Shown piece by piece: positions 17,085 through 24,130 of a stretch of 32,199 nucleotides of DNA. Positions within the stretch are counted from its first letter, which is position 1. Each line of letters starts with the position of its first letter. The translations under genes were made by a program, and so were the position numbers. The stretch is taken from assembly GCA_900540335.1 (NCBI GenBank), contig UQFC01000027.1, forward strand, positions 1-32,199, given 5' to 3'. The stretch comes from an uncultured Clostridium sp. (GTDB lineage: Bacteria > Bacillota > Clostridia > Lachnospirales > Lachnospiraceae). A model generated the notes under the pieces. The model was not told the DNA's origin. It was given only the letters and a program-made list of their open reading frames with translations, and searched no databases.

Positions 17085-17087
17085 AAA

Positions 17088-17843
17088 TTATGACTCCTCC
17101 TCTTCCCGCTCCATTCTGGCCTGTTCCAGCTGCCACTGCAGCTCCTCCAGCTCCTGGGGAGTCACTCTCCTGTAATCCCCTGTATTCAGTCTGCCCAGAT
17201 GAATGTTCATAATACGCACCCGCTTTAAGGTCACTACATGATAGCCCAGGGCTTCACACATCCGGCGGATCTGCCGGTTCAGTCCCTGAGTCAGTGTAAT
17301 CTGAAAGGTTTTCTTTCCCAGCGCCTTCACCTTACAGGGTCTTGTTGTCACATTCAGCTCCTTTAATTCCACTCCCTCCTGCATTTTTTTAATAAATGCA
17401 GAGTTAAAGGGCTGATCCACAGTTACAATATATTCCTTCTCATGGAAATTTCCCGCATGCATAATCTCATTCGCCAGATCTCCCTGATTTGTCATCAAAA
17501 GCAGGCCTTCCGAATCCTTGTCCAGACGTCCCACCGGGTATACTCTGGCAGGATAATGAATCAGCTCGACTACATTCATGGCCCGGTCCTTGTCAGAAGT
17601 AGTGCAGACCACTCCCCTCGGCTTATTTACAGCCAGCAAAACCGGCTTTACCTTTTTTTCCCCGGCTCCCTGTCCTACCGGTTTACCGTCGCATACAATC
17701 GCTTCCTGTCCGGTTACTTTTTCTCCCATTCCGGCCTTTCGTCCGTCAATGGTCACTTTTCCTGCTTCAATCAGGCGATCCGCCTCCCGGCGGGAACAAA
17801 CACCCTGTTCACTTAAATATTTATTCAAACGAATTGGTTCCAT
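17088..17843 (-). CDS. rluF: 23S rRNA pseudouridine synthase, RluF type
   Basis: The 251-residue protein has an N-terminal S4 RNA-binding domain (about 4-50, IRLNKYLSEQGVCSRREADRLI) and an RsuA/RluB/RluF-type catalytic domain. Asp108 in GRLDKDSEGLLLM (105-117) is the catalytic residue. The end pattern LTQGLNRQIRRMCEALGY followed by VRIMNIHL is most like RluF, which modifies U2604 of 23S rRNA, though RluB specificity is possible. The start at 17843 follows AAGGACAG and matches the family. It is the first gene of the five-gene operon and the last backbone gene before the accessory region. Confidence 0.92.
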   Translation of the reverse strand: MEPIRLNKYLSEQGVCSRREADRLIEAGKVTIDGRKAGMGEKVTGQEAIVCDGKPVGQGAGEKKVKPVLLAVNKPRGVVCTTSDKDRAMNVVELIHYPARVYPVGRLDKDSEGLLLMTNQGDLANEIMHAGNFHEKEYIVTVDQPFNSAFIKKMQEGVELKELNVTTRPCKVKALGKKTFQITLTQGLNRQIRRMCEALGYHVVTLKRVRIMNIHLGRLNTGDYRRVTPQELEELQWQLEQARMEREEEES

Positions 17844-18208
17844 ATTCTGTCCTTTCCTTTGCTCTTTCCCCGGGATCCGGAGATCGTCCATGTTCCCCTG
17901 TATGGTATACTGCTATTTTCGTATATTCTTTTGATTTTGTCAATCCGCCCCAAAGCTTCCCTTTTCCTGCATGGCAGTCTCTGCGGAACATTTTTCCTTC
18001 ACAGGATATGCTTTCCCCGAAAAAGAAAAAAAGGGGGAAGACCCGAACTATAATCCAGATTTTCCCCATTTAATCAATATCTCTTATTCATGCAAATCTG
18101 CTGTCATCGTATAAACATGGCATCCCCGAACCTTTAGGAATGTAGCCGAAATGTTACATTTGTCAGTATATCATATATATAGGAAGTAATCCAGTTCTTT
18201 TTTCTGTA
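17844..18208. other. Intergenic junction between backbone and accessory region
   Basis: No credible gene is present. The stretch holds a TTGACA on minus (17943-17938) without a clear -10 at the right spacing, which is the best but weak candidate for the rluF promoter. There is a purine/pyrimidine hairpin (CTTTCCCC with GGGGGAAG, about 18008-18037) and a perfect 13-bp palindrome AAATGTTACATTT (18149-18161). No tRNA, integrase or recognisable attachment duplication was found. The gene style changes here, from long backbone genes to short element genes. Confidence 0.5.
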
Positions 18209-18772
18209 CTATTCCTCATAAAAAAATCCGTTGTCTGTAAGGTATATGTATCCGTATGGTTCCGCTATGCATCCATCCGTATCCAGTTTCCCATATACGG
18301 CACAAGCATAATATGAGCCGGCATGAACTATCCCGGTGCCATCTCCACATTTAATTACGAACCATCTGTATCCGCTGTTCCTCACAACCTCTTCGGCGAA
18401 CGCTCTGTACTCCTCCTCTGATATTCCCTTTAAGGTATCTTTGTCAACCTCAATGTATGCCATCAAGCTATCGCCTACTATTTTGGATTGCAACTCTGCA
18501 TCAATCAGTGGATTCCCTGTTTCATTTTTCCCCGGTATGATAACGCTTTCCGGAACTTCCTGCGCACTTTCTTGAGTTTTTGAATCGCTTTCCTGGGTTT
18601 TGCATACATTTTCTTCGAATTTGATAACATTTTCTGTTTTTTCCTGCGTGATTCCATATTTCTGTGCTACCATCTGTTTCCTTTTCTCGGCACTGTTCTT
18701 GCTTATAGCAAAGGCGGCACATACTAGTACCGCCACAATCACAAGAACCGCCATTGCTCTTGCTTTCTTCAT
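18209..18772 (-). CDS. Signal-anchored extracytoplasmic protein
   Basis: The 187-residue protein begins MKKARAM followed by a hydrophobic stretch (about 7-24), so it is membrane anchored or exported. The VLVC there is a poor lipobox. A low-complexity linker rich in Ser, Glu, Gln and Lys (about 45-75) leads to a folded domain with three Cys (CGDGTGIVHAGSYYACAVYGK and GCIAEPYGYIYL). No family is recognised. The start follows AAGAGGAGC. It is the last gene of the long leftward operon of the accessory region, so it may be cargo rather than a core replication gene. Confidence 0.7.
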   Translation of the reverse strand: MKKARAMAVLVIVAVLVCAAFAISKNSAEKRKQMVAQKYGITQEKTENVIKFEENVCKTQESDSKTQESAQEVPESVIIPGKNETGNPLIDAELQSKIVGDSLMAYIEVDKDTLKGISEEEYRAFAEEVVRNSGYRWFVIKCGDGTGIVHAGSYYACAVYGKLDTDGCIAEPYGYIYLTDNGFFYEE

Positions 18773-18786
18773 TCTCTCTGCTCCTC

Positions 18787-19014
18787 TTAAGCTAATATTT
18801 TGTAATTTTGGATATATGATACCCTGAACAAACATGTTTTACATATTCCGTAATCGTCCACTAAGAAATAATAATTCTTCGGCAAATATAGATTTGGGTC
18901 GTTCCGATACCGCTCATCTCCTGATTTTCTTAGATAGCCCTCGTGTTCTGCTCCATCGAATAGTCTGACCTTTACTCTCCGCCCTAGGCTTTCTTCCAGT
19001 GTCTTTCTATTCAT
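18787..19014 (-). CDS. Small conserved element protein (Sm-like fold possible)
   Basis: The 75-residue protein (MNRKTLEESLGRRVKVRLFDGAEHEGYL... in pieces) is mostly beta, with the pattern VKVRLFDG-x-EHEGYL that resembles one strand pair of an Sm or SH3-like barrel. Two Cys (GICKTCLFR) lie near the end. I recall similar short proteins in clostridial mobile elements but no function. The start follows AGGAGGCGCAGG, and it overlaps the previous gene's stop by 8 bases, so the two are translationally coupled. Confidence 0.7.
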   Translation of the reverse strand: MNRKTLEESLGRRVKVRLFDGAEHEGYLRKSGDERYRNDPNLYLPKNYYFLVDDYGICKTCLFRVSYIQNYKILA

Positions 19015-19279
19015 CCTGCGCCTCCTGTGCTGTTTCTCCTCTGGCATACGCATTGAAAGCATCCTCAAGCCCTATTTTTTCTATCACAACCATCAGACCG
19101 TATGTAAGTTTTACTAAATCAAACGCTTTTATATTCAGCAGCCCTACGCTTAAATCATCACTGCCGTTTTTCAGGTCTACGCAGCATCCTTGCTGAATTT
19201 CTTTCGTGCTCCCATCGTCATACATTACCGTAATCCCTGTAACTTCCTTGTCTTTTTCCTCGATTGTATAATCGTCCAT
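19007..19279 (-). CDS. Hypothetical element protein
   Basis: The 90-residue acidic protein (pattern ITVMYDDGSTKEI, then CCVDL, then a helical LVKLTYGLMVVIEKIGLEDAF) is not recognised. The strong AGGAGG six bases before the ATG and the overlap with the next gene support it as real. It is cytoplasmic by composition. Confidence 0.65.
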   Translation of the reverse strand: MDDYTIEEKDKEVTGITVMYDDGSTKEIQQGCCVDLKNGSDDLSVGLLNIKAFDLVKLTYGLMVVIEKIGLEDAFNAYARGETAQEAQDE

Positions 19280-19298
19280 CGTTATTCCTCCTGCCTAT

Positions 19299-19544
19299 TT
19301 ATCCTTTTATTTTTTCGGTAAACTTTTTCCTACGCTCCCTGCCTCTCTTGCACTTTATCGGGCAATCAGTCATTCGCCTTTTGTCAGCCTCCCCGGTATC
19401 TAGTCGAATTTCACTTCCGGTTATATAGCATCCAGCAAATTCTACATCCGCCATTGGAGCCGTCCAAAAAGGACACCAGGTACATGATTCAGGCAGATGC
19501 TCCGCCCTAATTTTGAAACCGAATTTTTCATAATTTGCAAGCAT
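19299..19544 (-). CDS. Small Cys-rich protein
   Basis: The 81-residue protein has CTWC (21-24), a Cys at GCYITG and a C-terminal CPIKC, spacing that could bind zinc. The basic tail (KRGRERRKK) suggests nucleic acid contact. No family name can be given. GAGGAG precedes the ATG. It lies between ssb and the 19007-19279 gene in the same operon. Confidence 0.65.
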   Translation of the reverse strand: MLANYEKFGFKIRAEHLPESCTWCPFWTAPMADVEFAGCYITGSEIRLDTGEADKRRMTDCPIKCKRGRERRKKFTEKIKG

Positions 19545-19564
19545 TGATATTTCTCCTCGTGATT

Positions 19565-19978
19565 CTAATTAAACGGTAAGCCGGTATCATCATCTGGAAC
19601 GCTCATAAAACCATCTCCATTCGGAGTTGACATTTGACTGGCTCCCTGCGCCTCGCTACTGCCTTTGCTCTCTGCGAACTCCTGCTCCTCCACTGTTATT
19701 TCAGTGGTATATACTTTCTGACCGTCCTTGTTTGTATAACTTCCTGTTGTGATTCTTCCAGAAATAACAACTTTCGTTCCTTTTCTAAAATACTTCTCGG
19801 CAAACTCCGCCTGTTTCCCAAACGCTACGCAAGGGATGAAATCTGCTGTTGGTTCTCCCTCTCTTTTGAATTTTCTGTCTACCGCAACAGTGTATCTCGC
19901 TACTGCTGTATTGCTCCCCTGCGAATATCTAACCTCCGGGTCGCGCGTAAGGCGTCCTATCTCGATTGCTTTATTCAT
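19565..19978 (-). CDS. ssb: Single-stranded DNA-binding protein
   Basis: The 137-residue protein has an OB fold (about 1-105) with MNKAIEIGRLTRDPEVRY, TADFIPCVAFGKQAEFAEKYFRKG and TKVVISGRI. A short linker leads to the acidic tip DDDTGLPF-N that contacts repair and replication partners. The terminal extra Asn after the Phe is slightly unusual. The start at 19978 follows AGGAGG; the longer frame would read through the upstream gene. Being on the accessory element, this is likely a dedicated copy for element DNA during replication or transfer. Confidence 0.95.
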   Translation of the reverse strand: MNKAIEIGRLTRDPEVRYSQGSNTAVARYTVAVDRKFKREGEPTADFIPCVAFGKQAEFAEKYFRKGTKVVISGRITTGSYTNKDGQKVYTTEITVEEQEFAESKGSSEAQGASQMSTPNGDGFMSVPDDDTGLPFN

Positions 19979-20746
19979 GTTTTTCCTCCTGCTCACTGCC
20001 ATTCGTAAATCCAATTTCTGTCGTTAGGGCATCTCTGACCAGTTTTCCCTCCATATCGTATCCATACCCTTTGTAATCTGCTTTTCTGTTTAGAAAATCG
20101 CAAAACTCTTTACATTCTTCCTGAGAAGTAAAAAAATTGTGTATAGATTTTTCGTTTCAATATCTTCAAAATTTTTGTCATGGTCGATTATCATTCCTGG
20201 CAACACAGCGCTGCTGTCGGCAACAATATATCCACTTCCCGGCTCTCCTTTTTCTTTGTACCAGATGCGAACTCCGCCGCCTCTATCTTCCATCTCATAT
20301 ATTACATTTGCTTTCGGAAAATAGATTTTTGCATATTTTCTGCATTTGCAATCATCTTCAACAACTTTTCCTGACGGCAATGTAATTTTTACTTTCCTCC
20401 AGCTATCGCATTTATCACATTTTTGTTTATAAAGATTTTCCCAAGTTACAGACCACATAACTATTTTGAATTTTTCCATCAATTCCGTTATTCGTGCGCA
20501 TCTTGCATTATATTCTGCATTCCGTATTGCTCTATCACACTCGTCTTTCTTCCTCTCGAAATCTTTCTTAACAGTATCGAAATTTTTTTTAATTCCCTGC
20601 AATTTTTTGTTTTCTTCACGAAGCCGGTTCATTTCCTCGGTGGTTTCTCTTTTTACAGACTTTTTTATAGCCTCTTTCAAATTATCTATTTCTTCCTGAT
20701 ATTCATTTTCTGTGTAAAAATCTTCATCCTCATAATCGTAAAACAT
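19971..20746 (-). pseudogene. Coiled-coil zinc-ribbon protein, frameshifted at a T7 tract
   Basis: As read, the frame stops at 20090, with residues 1-205 normal and an odd hydrophobic end. The protein has a charged coiled coil (about 15-80) and a four-Cys zinc site (Cys110, 113, 133, 135). At 20130-20136 there is a run of seven T on minus. Adding one base restores a frame that continues with plausible sequence (FFTSQEECKEFCDFLNRKAD, then KGYGYDMEGKLVRDAL). It ends at 19971, overlapping the ssb start by eight bases, as its neighbours overlap. The repaired protein would have about 258 residues. The cause may be a sequencing error, true mutation, slippage or phase variation. Start: ATG at 20746 after AAAGGAG. 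Confidence 0.75.
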
Positions 20747-20766
20747 AAATATCGTCCAGCTCCTTT

Positions 20767-21408
20767 CTACCAACAACTAACTGATGCACCATATTTCCGA
20801 GCAAGCTTGCGGCTATAACCTTTAGTACCCCCCCCGATTGTAATATAGGCTGTTCTTCTGCTGTTCATCTTTACATCTACCGGATTACCGCAAGTAAAGC
20901 ATTTATAAGTAAATTCCGCAGTATTCATATTTGTCATGTACTTAAATTCATTGCCACACTTGCATTTCGTATAAAGTGGTTTAAGATTTACCAGTTCCGT
21001 TTCTTTGCCACATTCACATTTATAGGACTTGATTTTTTCTTTTGCACAGAATCCTTTTTCTTTTCCACATTTATCACATTTGATATACAGGAACCCTTTA
21101 TATCCGTCAGGATGTTCCATATCCTGCGGCTCTTCGGTTTTCTCTGGTTCTTTCTTCCATCCAGTACCAAACAGGCTGTCATTCCGGCTGTGAGGCTTTT
21201 CCTGCATTTTTTTCACAAATTCTTGTGCTGTGATACTTTCATTGATTTCCTCCTCCTTTTCAGCTTTGGTATCAGTATTATCCTTAACACCGCCAATCGC
21301 TTTGATTTTATTATGGAATCTCATGGCATTATTAAGAAGTGACATGGTATCCGCATCGTCCATCTGAAATGTATTTTCTCCGTATCCACTAATGATTTTA
21401 ACTTCCAT
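20767..21408 (-). CDS. Multi-Cys zinc-ribbon protein
   Basis: The 213-residue protein has a variable acidic first half, then nine Cys in zinc-ribbon-like groups: CDKCG (111-115), Cys121, CECG (131-134), CKCG (149-152) and CFTCG (170-174). The C-terminus is basic (SRKLARKYG). It probably binds nucleic acid or acts as a scaffold, but no family is known to me. A run of eight G codes for the Gly-rich turn near residue 192; the frame is intact there. AAGGAG precedes the start. It lies in a set of Cys-rich genes upstream of ssb. Confidence 0.7.
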   Translation of the reverse strand: MEVKIISGYGENTFQMDDADTMSLLNNAMRFHNKIKAIGGVKDNTDTKAEKEEEINESITAQEFVKKMQEKPHSRNDSLFGTGWKKEPEKTEEPQDMEHPDGYKGFLYIKCDKCGKEKGFCAKEKIKSYKCECGKETELVNLKPLYTKCKCGNEFKYMTNMNTAEFTYKCFTCGNPVDVKMNSRRTAYITIGGGTKGYSRKLARKYGASVSCW

Positions 21409-21419
21409 CTTTTTTCTCC

Positions 21420-21941
21420 TTACTGTCTGTTTTTCTGCAAATCGTAAATGATTTTATTTACTGTATCAACCCACCGTTCCAGTTCATTCCAGTCTTTCTG
21501 CTCCCCTGTAAAAGGTCCAAGGAGCAGTAGCCTCTCGGATGCAGATAATCCACTTGACTTGTACTTCTTTTCATTATTCAGCAAATACTCTTCGCATTTC
21601 CTGTAAGCCTCCTCATCGAATGGCTTTCTTTCATGCTCATATGCACTGTATTCCGCCGGACTGCAACCGGCTATCTTTGACATTTCCATCATCGATATTT
21701 TTGCATCTTTCCGTAATGCTGATATGTACCCTGCGTACATTCTTTTTTGGCCGTTCAGATTCTGGATTCTGAATCTTTCCTGCATAGCTTTTGTTTCTGT
21801 AGCCTTAATCAGTTGCCGTACTTCGCATTTCTCATTCTCGCAATCATGTACGAAACCGCTTTTCCCATTTTCTCCATCCCAAAACCCGACAACGTGTTTG
21901 GTCGGTTCGTTGCATCTTTCACATTTTGTATTTAACAGCAT
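21420..21941 (-). CDS. Zinc-finger plus helix-turn-helix protein
   Basis: The 173-residue protein starts with a four-Cys zinc site (Cys7, 10, 34, 39). An Xre-like helix-turn-helix follows (about 72-118, AGYISALRKDAKISMMEMSKIAGCS). The last part (SASERLLLLGPFTGEQKDWNE) is helical. The combination resembles antitoxin-regulators of the MqsA type, but no toxin gene is adjacent. It more likely regulates the element. The start overlaps the end of the 43-residue zinc gene. AGGAGG is present upstream. Confidence 0.75.
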   Translation of the reverse strand: MLLNTKCERCNEPTKHVVGFWDGENGKSGFVHDCENEKCEVRQLIKATETKAMQERFRIQNLNGQKRMYAGYISALRKDAKISMMEMSKIAGCSPAEYSAYEHERKPFDEEAYRKCEEYLLNNEKKYKSSGLSASERLLLLGPFTGEQKDWNELERWVDTVNKIIYDLQKNRQ

Positions 21942-22050
21942 TTCTCTTATGCCTCCTGTATTTTACAGAACACTTGCGGCAGCAATATTTCTTTCCTGGA
22001 ATATCGGTCTGAAATATCTTCCTGCAATACAAGCACTTTCTTTCCTCCAT
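21919..22050 (-). CDS. 43-residue zinc-finger micro-protein
   Basis: This short gene encodes a basic protein with Cys6, Cys9, Cys23, Cys24 and Cys27 (CLYC ... YCCRKC), followed by KYRRHKR. The C-x2-C, then K-x-Y-C-x3-C pattern is that of small treble-clef-like zinc fingers common in phage and mobile DNA. GGAGG lies at a good distance before the ATG. The last 23 bases overlap the next gene in another frame. Coding is supported by the motif, ribosome site and tight packing. Confidence 0.75.
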   Translation of the reverse strand: MEERKCLYCRKIFQTDIPGKKYCCRKCSVKYRRHKRNAVKYKM

Positions 22051-22053
22051 CTT

Positions 22054-22641
22054 CTAACCTCCACTCATATCGAATAGGTCAAATAACGTAAGCTGTCCGG
22101 CAGGCAGTACCTTTTCTTCTGGAATCTTTTTCAGGCATTCCTCAATCTGCTTGCGACAATATTTAAAGCTGTCCTGGTAGCTTTCCGGGTGTTCATGCCG
22201 CCGCATCCCGACGTAATCATTCCCATTGATAAAACTCTGTAACCCCGTAATATATCCCATGACCGCACCGATATGGCACTGTACTTTTTGCCTTTCGTCC
22301 AGCTTTCCAAGATTCTGCATAATAAAAATATAATTTTCATCTGCCTTATAGACCAGGAGAGAGTTTTTTGCGTTTTCCCTGATTTCATCCATCCTCGCCA
22401 TATAATAATTGTCTACCTGCGGAGGCGTTTCTCTGAAATATTCTTTCGGATAGTCCTTTTCTTCCAACTCTTCCTGGCACTTTCGCTTGTCGTATATGAC
22501 ATGGTTCCGCACAATGTTCATATTGAAGCCATCTTCGTATAATGGGTCGCTACCTCCATGTGTGTTTAGATATTCCCATCTTTGAAAATCTTTCTGTAAA
22601 TTTTCCTGCAATTCCTCTGCCCTCGTCTTTTTCTTCGCCAT
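22054..22641 (-). CDS. Conserved element protein, function unknown
   Basis: The 195-residue soluble protein begins MAKKKTRAEEL and is helical, with long charged segments. The middle (FIMQNLGKLDERQKVQCHIGAVMGYITG) looks like a packed helical core. No motif is recognised. AGAGGTG precedes the ATG. It starts right after the variable-protein gene and its hairpin, and ends before the zinc micro-protein. Confidence 0.65.
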   Translation of the reverse strand: MAKKKTRAEELQENLQKDFQRWEYLNTHGGSDPLYEDGFNMNIVRNHVIYDKRKCQEELEEKDYPKEYFRETPPQVDNYYMARMDEIRENAKNSLLVYKADENYIFIMQNLGKLDERQKVQCHIGAVMGYITGLQSFINGNDYVGMRRHEHPESYQDSFKYCRKQIEECLKKIPEEKVLPAGQLTLFDLFDMSGG

Positions 22642-22665
22642 TCTGCACCTCTTTTCTATCCCCTC

Positions 22666-22687
22666 CCCGGCATCCATGGGTGCCGGG
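22666..22687. repeat. GC-rich hairpin downstream of the variable-region-like gene
   Basis: CCCGGCA (22666-22672) and TGCCGGG (22681-22687) form a perfect 7-base stem with an 8-nt loop. No T-run follows on either strand, so it is not an ordinary terminator. It lies 20 bases beyond the stop codon of the DUF6273-like gene. Confidence 0.8.
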
Positions 22688-22707
22688 ATGAGAAGATTGA
22701 TAGATTT

Positions 22708-23574
22708 CTATGCAATGGTACAAGCCGGAGCGCAGCGATTAGCCCAGTACGCGCTGTTGCTGTAGACGCTACCACCGGAGCCCACACACCACGCATGGTT
22801 CGAGTTGCCCCGAATAGCCGAACGGGTCCAGTGTCGGCAAGTATTGCCATCCTCTGTGAATTTCACTCTGTTCGCCTTGTTTTCGTAAAATTCGTATGGC
22901 GTTTCCTCCGGGTCGAACTCCTCTTTTGAAAGCAGGAAAAACAAATCTTCTGTCTGTTCTCCATTGCTGTTATTTTTCTTTACCTTTGCCAGATACGGAA
23001 TAAGGTCTGTAAATCTTTCCTTGAACTCATCGCTCTGCAAGTATTCCCTTAATTCGGAATCCGCCCATACGTTACTGCCGTAATCCCCTTTCGTGTCAAA
23101 CTCTCTTGCCTCAATCGCCACATGAGCCTGGATTGTCATACTATGGTCGAGTGTTTTGTCTGCAAGTTCCTCCACATCAAAGCCGATAACATCGTATGGA
23201 ACCTCTTTTCCGTCAAACATAATCCAGATTGTATCTCCAACAGAAACATGATTCTGAATTTCTCCGTTTCTGATAAGTGCTCTTAATTCATCCAGCGTAA
23301 ATGTTTTCTTGTATTTATGTGTGATGTTCAGCTCTTTTCCTGTATCTTTTGACTTTTCACGTTCCTGGTCTGAATCTACACCTGGCATGGCGCAGTTACA
23401 AAATGGATGCAACGGCTCTGCGCATACTGCCTCTGCTAATTTCTGTGCTGTTTCGTTTACTCTTCCTGCCGCAAATTCCAGAAACGCATCTCTTTCTCTC
23501 TTGATAAACTTCTTGCTGCCTACTGCCTCCATACGGAATCCGTATGCACTTAATCTGATTGAATTGATACTCAT
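22708..23574 (-). CDS. DUF6273-like protein with C-type-lectin-like variable end
   Basis: The 288-residue protein has an N-terminal helical part with CAEPLHPFCNC (51-61). A DUF6273-like domain runs from about 90 to the end (VSVGDTIWIMFDGKEVPYDVIGFDV, then a late HWTRSAIRGNSNHAW and NRCAPAC block). The W-x-R-S ... NHAW ... G-x-V ... AP layout is that of C-type-lectin/FGE-like folds used as variable proteins in diversity-generating retroelements. In residues 249-283 many codons have the form NNC (GGC, AAC, AGC, TAC, CGC, TGC) as if derived from AAC. The start at 23574 follows AGGAGG. No retroelement reverse transcriptase or template repeat is in the window. Confidence 0.75.
   Translation of the reverse strand: MSINSIRLSAYGFRMEAVGSKKFIKRERDAFLEFAAGRVNETAQKLAEAVCAEPLHPFCNCAMPGVDSDQEREKSKDTGKELNITHKYKKTFTLDELRALIRNGEIQNHVSVGDTIWIMFDGKEVPYDVIGFDVEELADKTLDHSMTIQAHVAIEAREFDTKGDYGSNVWADSELREYLQSDEFKERFTDLIPYLAKVKKNNSNGEQTEDLFFLLSKEEFDPEETPYEFYENKANRVKFTEDGNTCRHWTRSAIRGNSNHAWCVGSGGSVYSNSAYWANRCAPACTIA
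22726..22830 (-). repeat. Candidate DGR-type variable region
   Basis: These 35 codons (residues 249-283) look more GC-rich than the rest of the gene. They are filled with Asn, Ser, Gly, Tyr, Cys, His and Arg codons ending in C or T, with fixed Trp and Ala codons between them. This is what adenine mutagenesis of an AAC-rich template would leave. It is inferred from pattern only. Confidence 0.45.
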
Positions 23575-23590
23575 TCTTTTTGTCCTCCTG

Positions 23591-23878
23591 TTATTCAATA
23601 TGTTTTGTTTCTCCTGCAAAGCAATTTCCACAGAACCGGTATATGCCTTTCTCCACCCTTTCAAAAGTCGGGAAAGTGTCACGCTCCGTTCCCATCTCAT
23701 CGTCCATCACTCTGCTGTATGGCGCACCCACCTGTAAGTATCCATCTCTGTATATTCTTGGTGTTGTGACATCCATAAAATATATGAATACGCTTTCGTC
23801 CACCAGGTCGCCCGGTTTCGCATAATCATACCAACTATATTGGCAATTACCGTTTGCCTCTCTTTCCCAGTCTTTCAT
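23591..23878 (-). CDS. Hypothetical element protein
   Basis: The 95-residue protein has several Trp/Tyr (YSWYDYAKPGDLVDESVFIYFMD) and a two-Cys C-terminus (FCGNCF). The PGDLVDE turn and the mix of strands suggest a small beta domain. It is not recognised. The start at 23878 is preceded by GGAGAAAG and overlaps the previous gene by 32 bases. It ends 16 bases before the DUF6273-like gene, so the two may be linked in function. Confidence 0.65.
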   Translation of the reverse strand: MKDWEREANGNCQYSWYDYAKPGDLVDESVFIYFMDVTTPRIYRDGYLQVGAPYSRVMDDEMGTERDTFPTFERVEKGIYRFCGNCFAGETKHIE

Positions 23879-24116
23879 GGTCTTGAGCTTTCTCCGATGC
23901 ATTTTCAGCCGCCTTTCTGTATTCGCTTACTATGTAGCTGTCCGCATGGAATCCGTTCAGGATATTAACTGCCTGTAATTCCGTTATTCCGCATCGGTTC
24001 TGTAACTCAATTCTTAATTCTCTTCGCTCCCTTATGCCCTGCCCTGCTGTGTCCGGCAGAGCTTTTGCGCGTTTCCGGTATTCTTCTGCAATCGCCCTTG
24101 TCAAAAGTTCTGCCAT
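23847..24116 (-). CDS. Small helical element protein
   Basis: The 89-residue protein (MAELLTRAIAEEYRKRAKALPD, a middle with two Cys-free helices, then HADSYIVSEYRKAAENASEK) is entirely helical and basic at the end. AGGAGGTAAC precedes the ATG at 24116. The longer frame above it would overlap the 3' end of the upstream gene and is rejected. Function unknown. Confidence 0.6.
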   Translation of the reverse strand: MAELLTRAIAEEYRKRAKALPDTAGQGIRERRELRIELQNRCGITELQAVNILNGFHADSYIVSEYRKAAENASEKAQDHERLGKRGKR

Positions 24117-24130
24117 ACCTCTGTTACCTC

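Noticed and set aside
17821..18069. Minus-strand 82-codon frame before rluF
   Set aside because: It overlaps the rluF start in another frame and has no family or composition support.
17844..18208. tRNA gene or obvious attachment duplication at the junction
   Set aside because: No tRNA-like cloverleaf was found, and the other end of the element lies outside the window, so no duplication can be tested.
20829..20836. C8 tract in the 20767-21408 gene as another frameshift
   Set aside because: The frame continues with sensible sequence to a normal stop on the far side, so there is no sign of a break.
22666..22687. Hairpin as an intrinsic terminator
   Set aside because: No T-run follows on either strand, and the downstream genes continue in the same direction.
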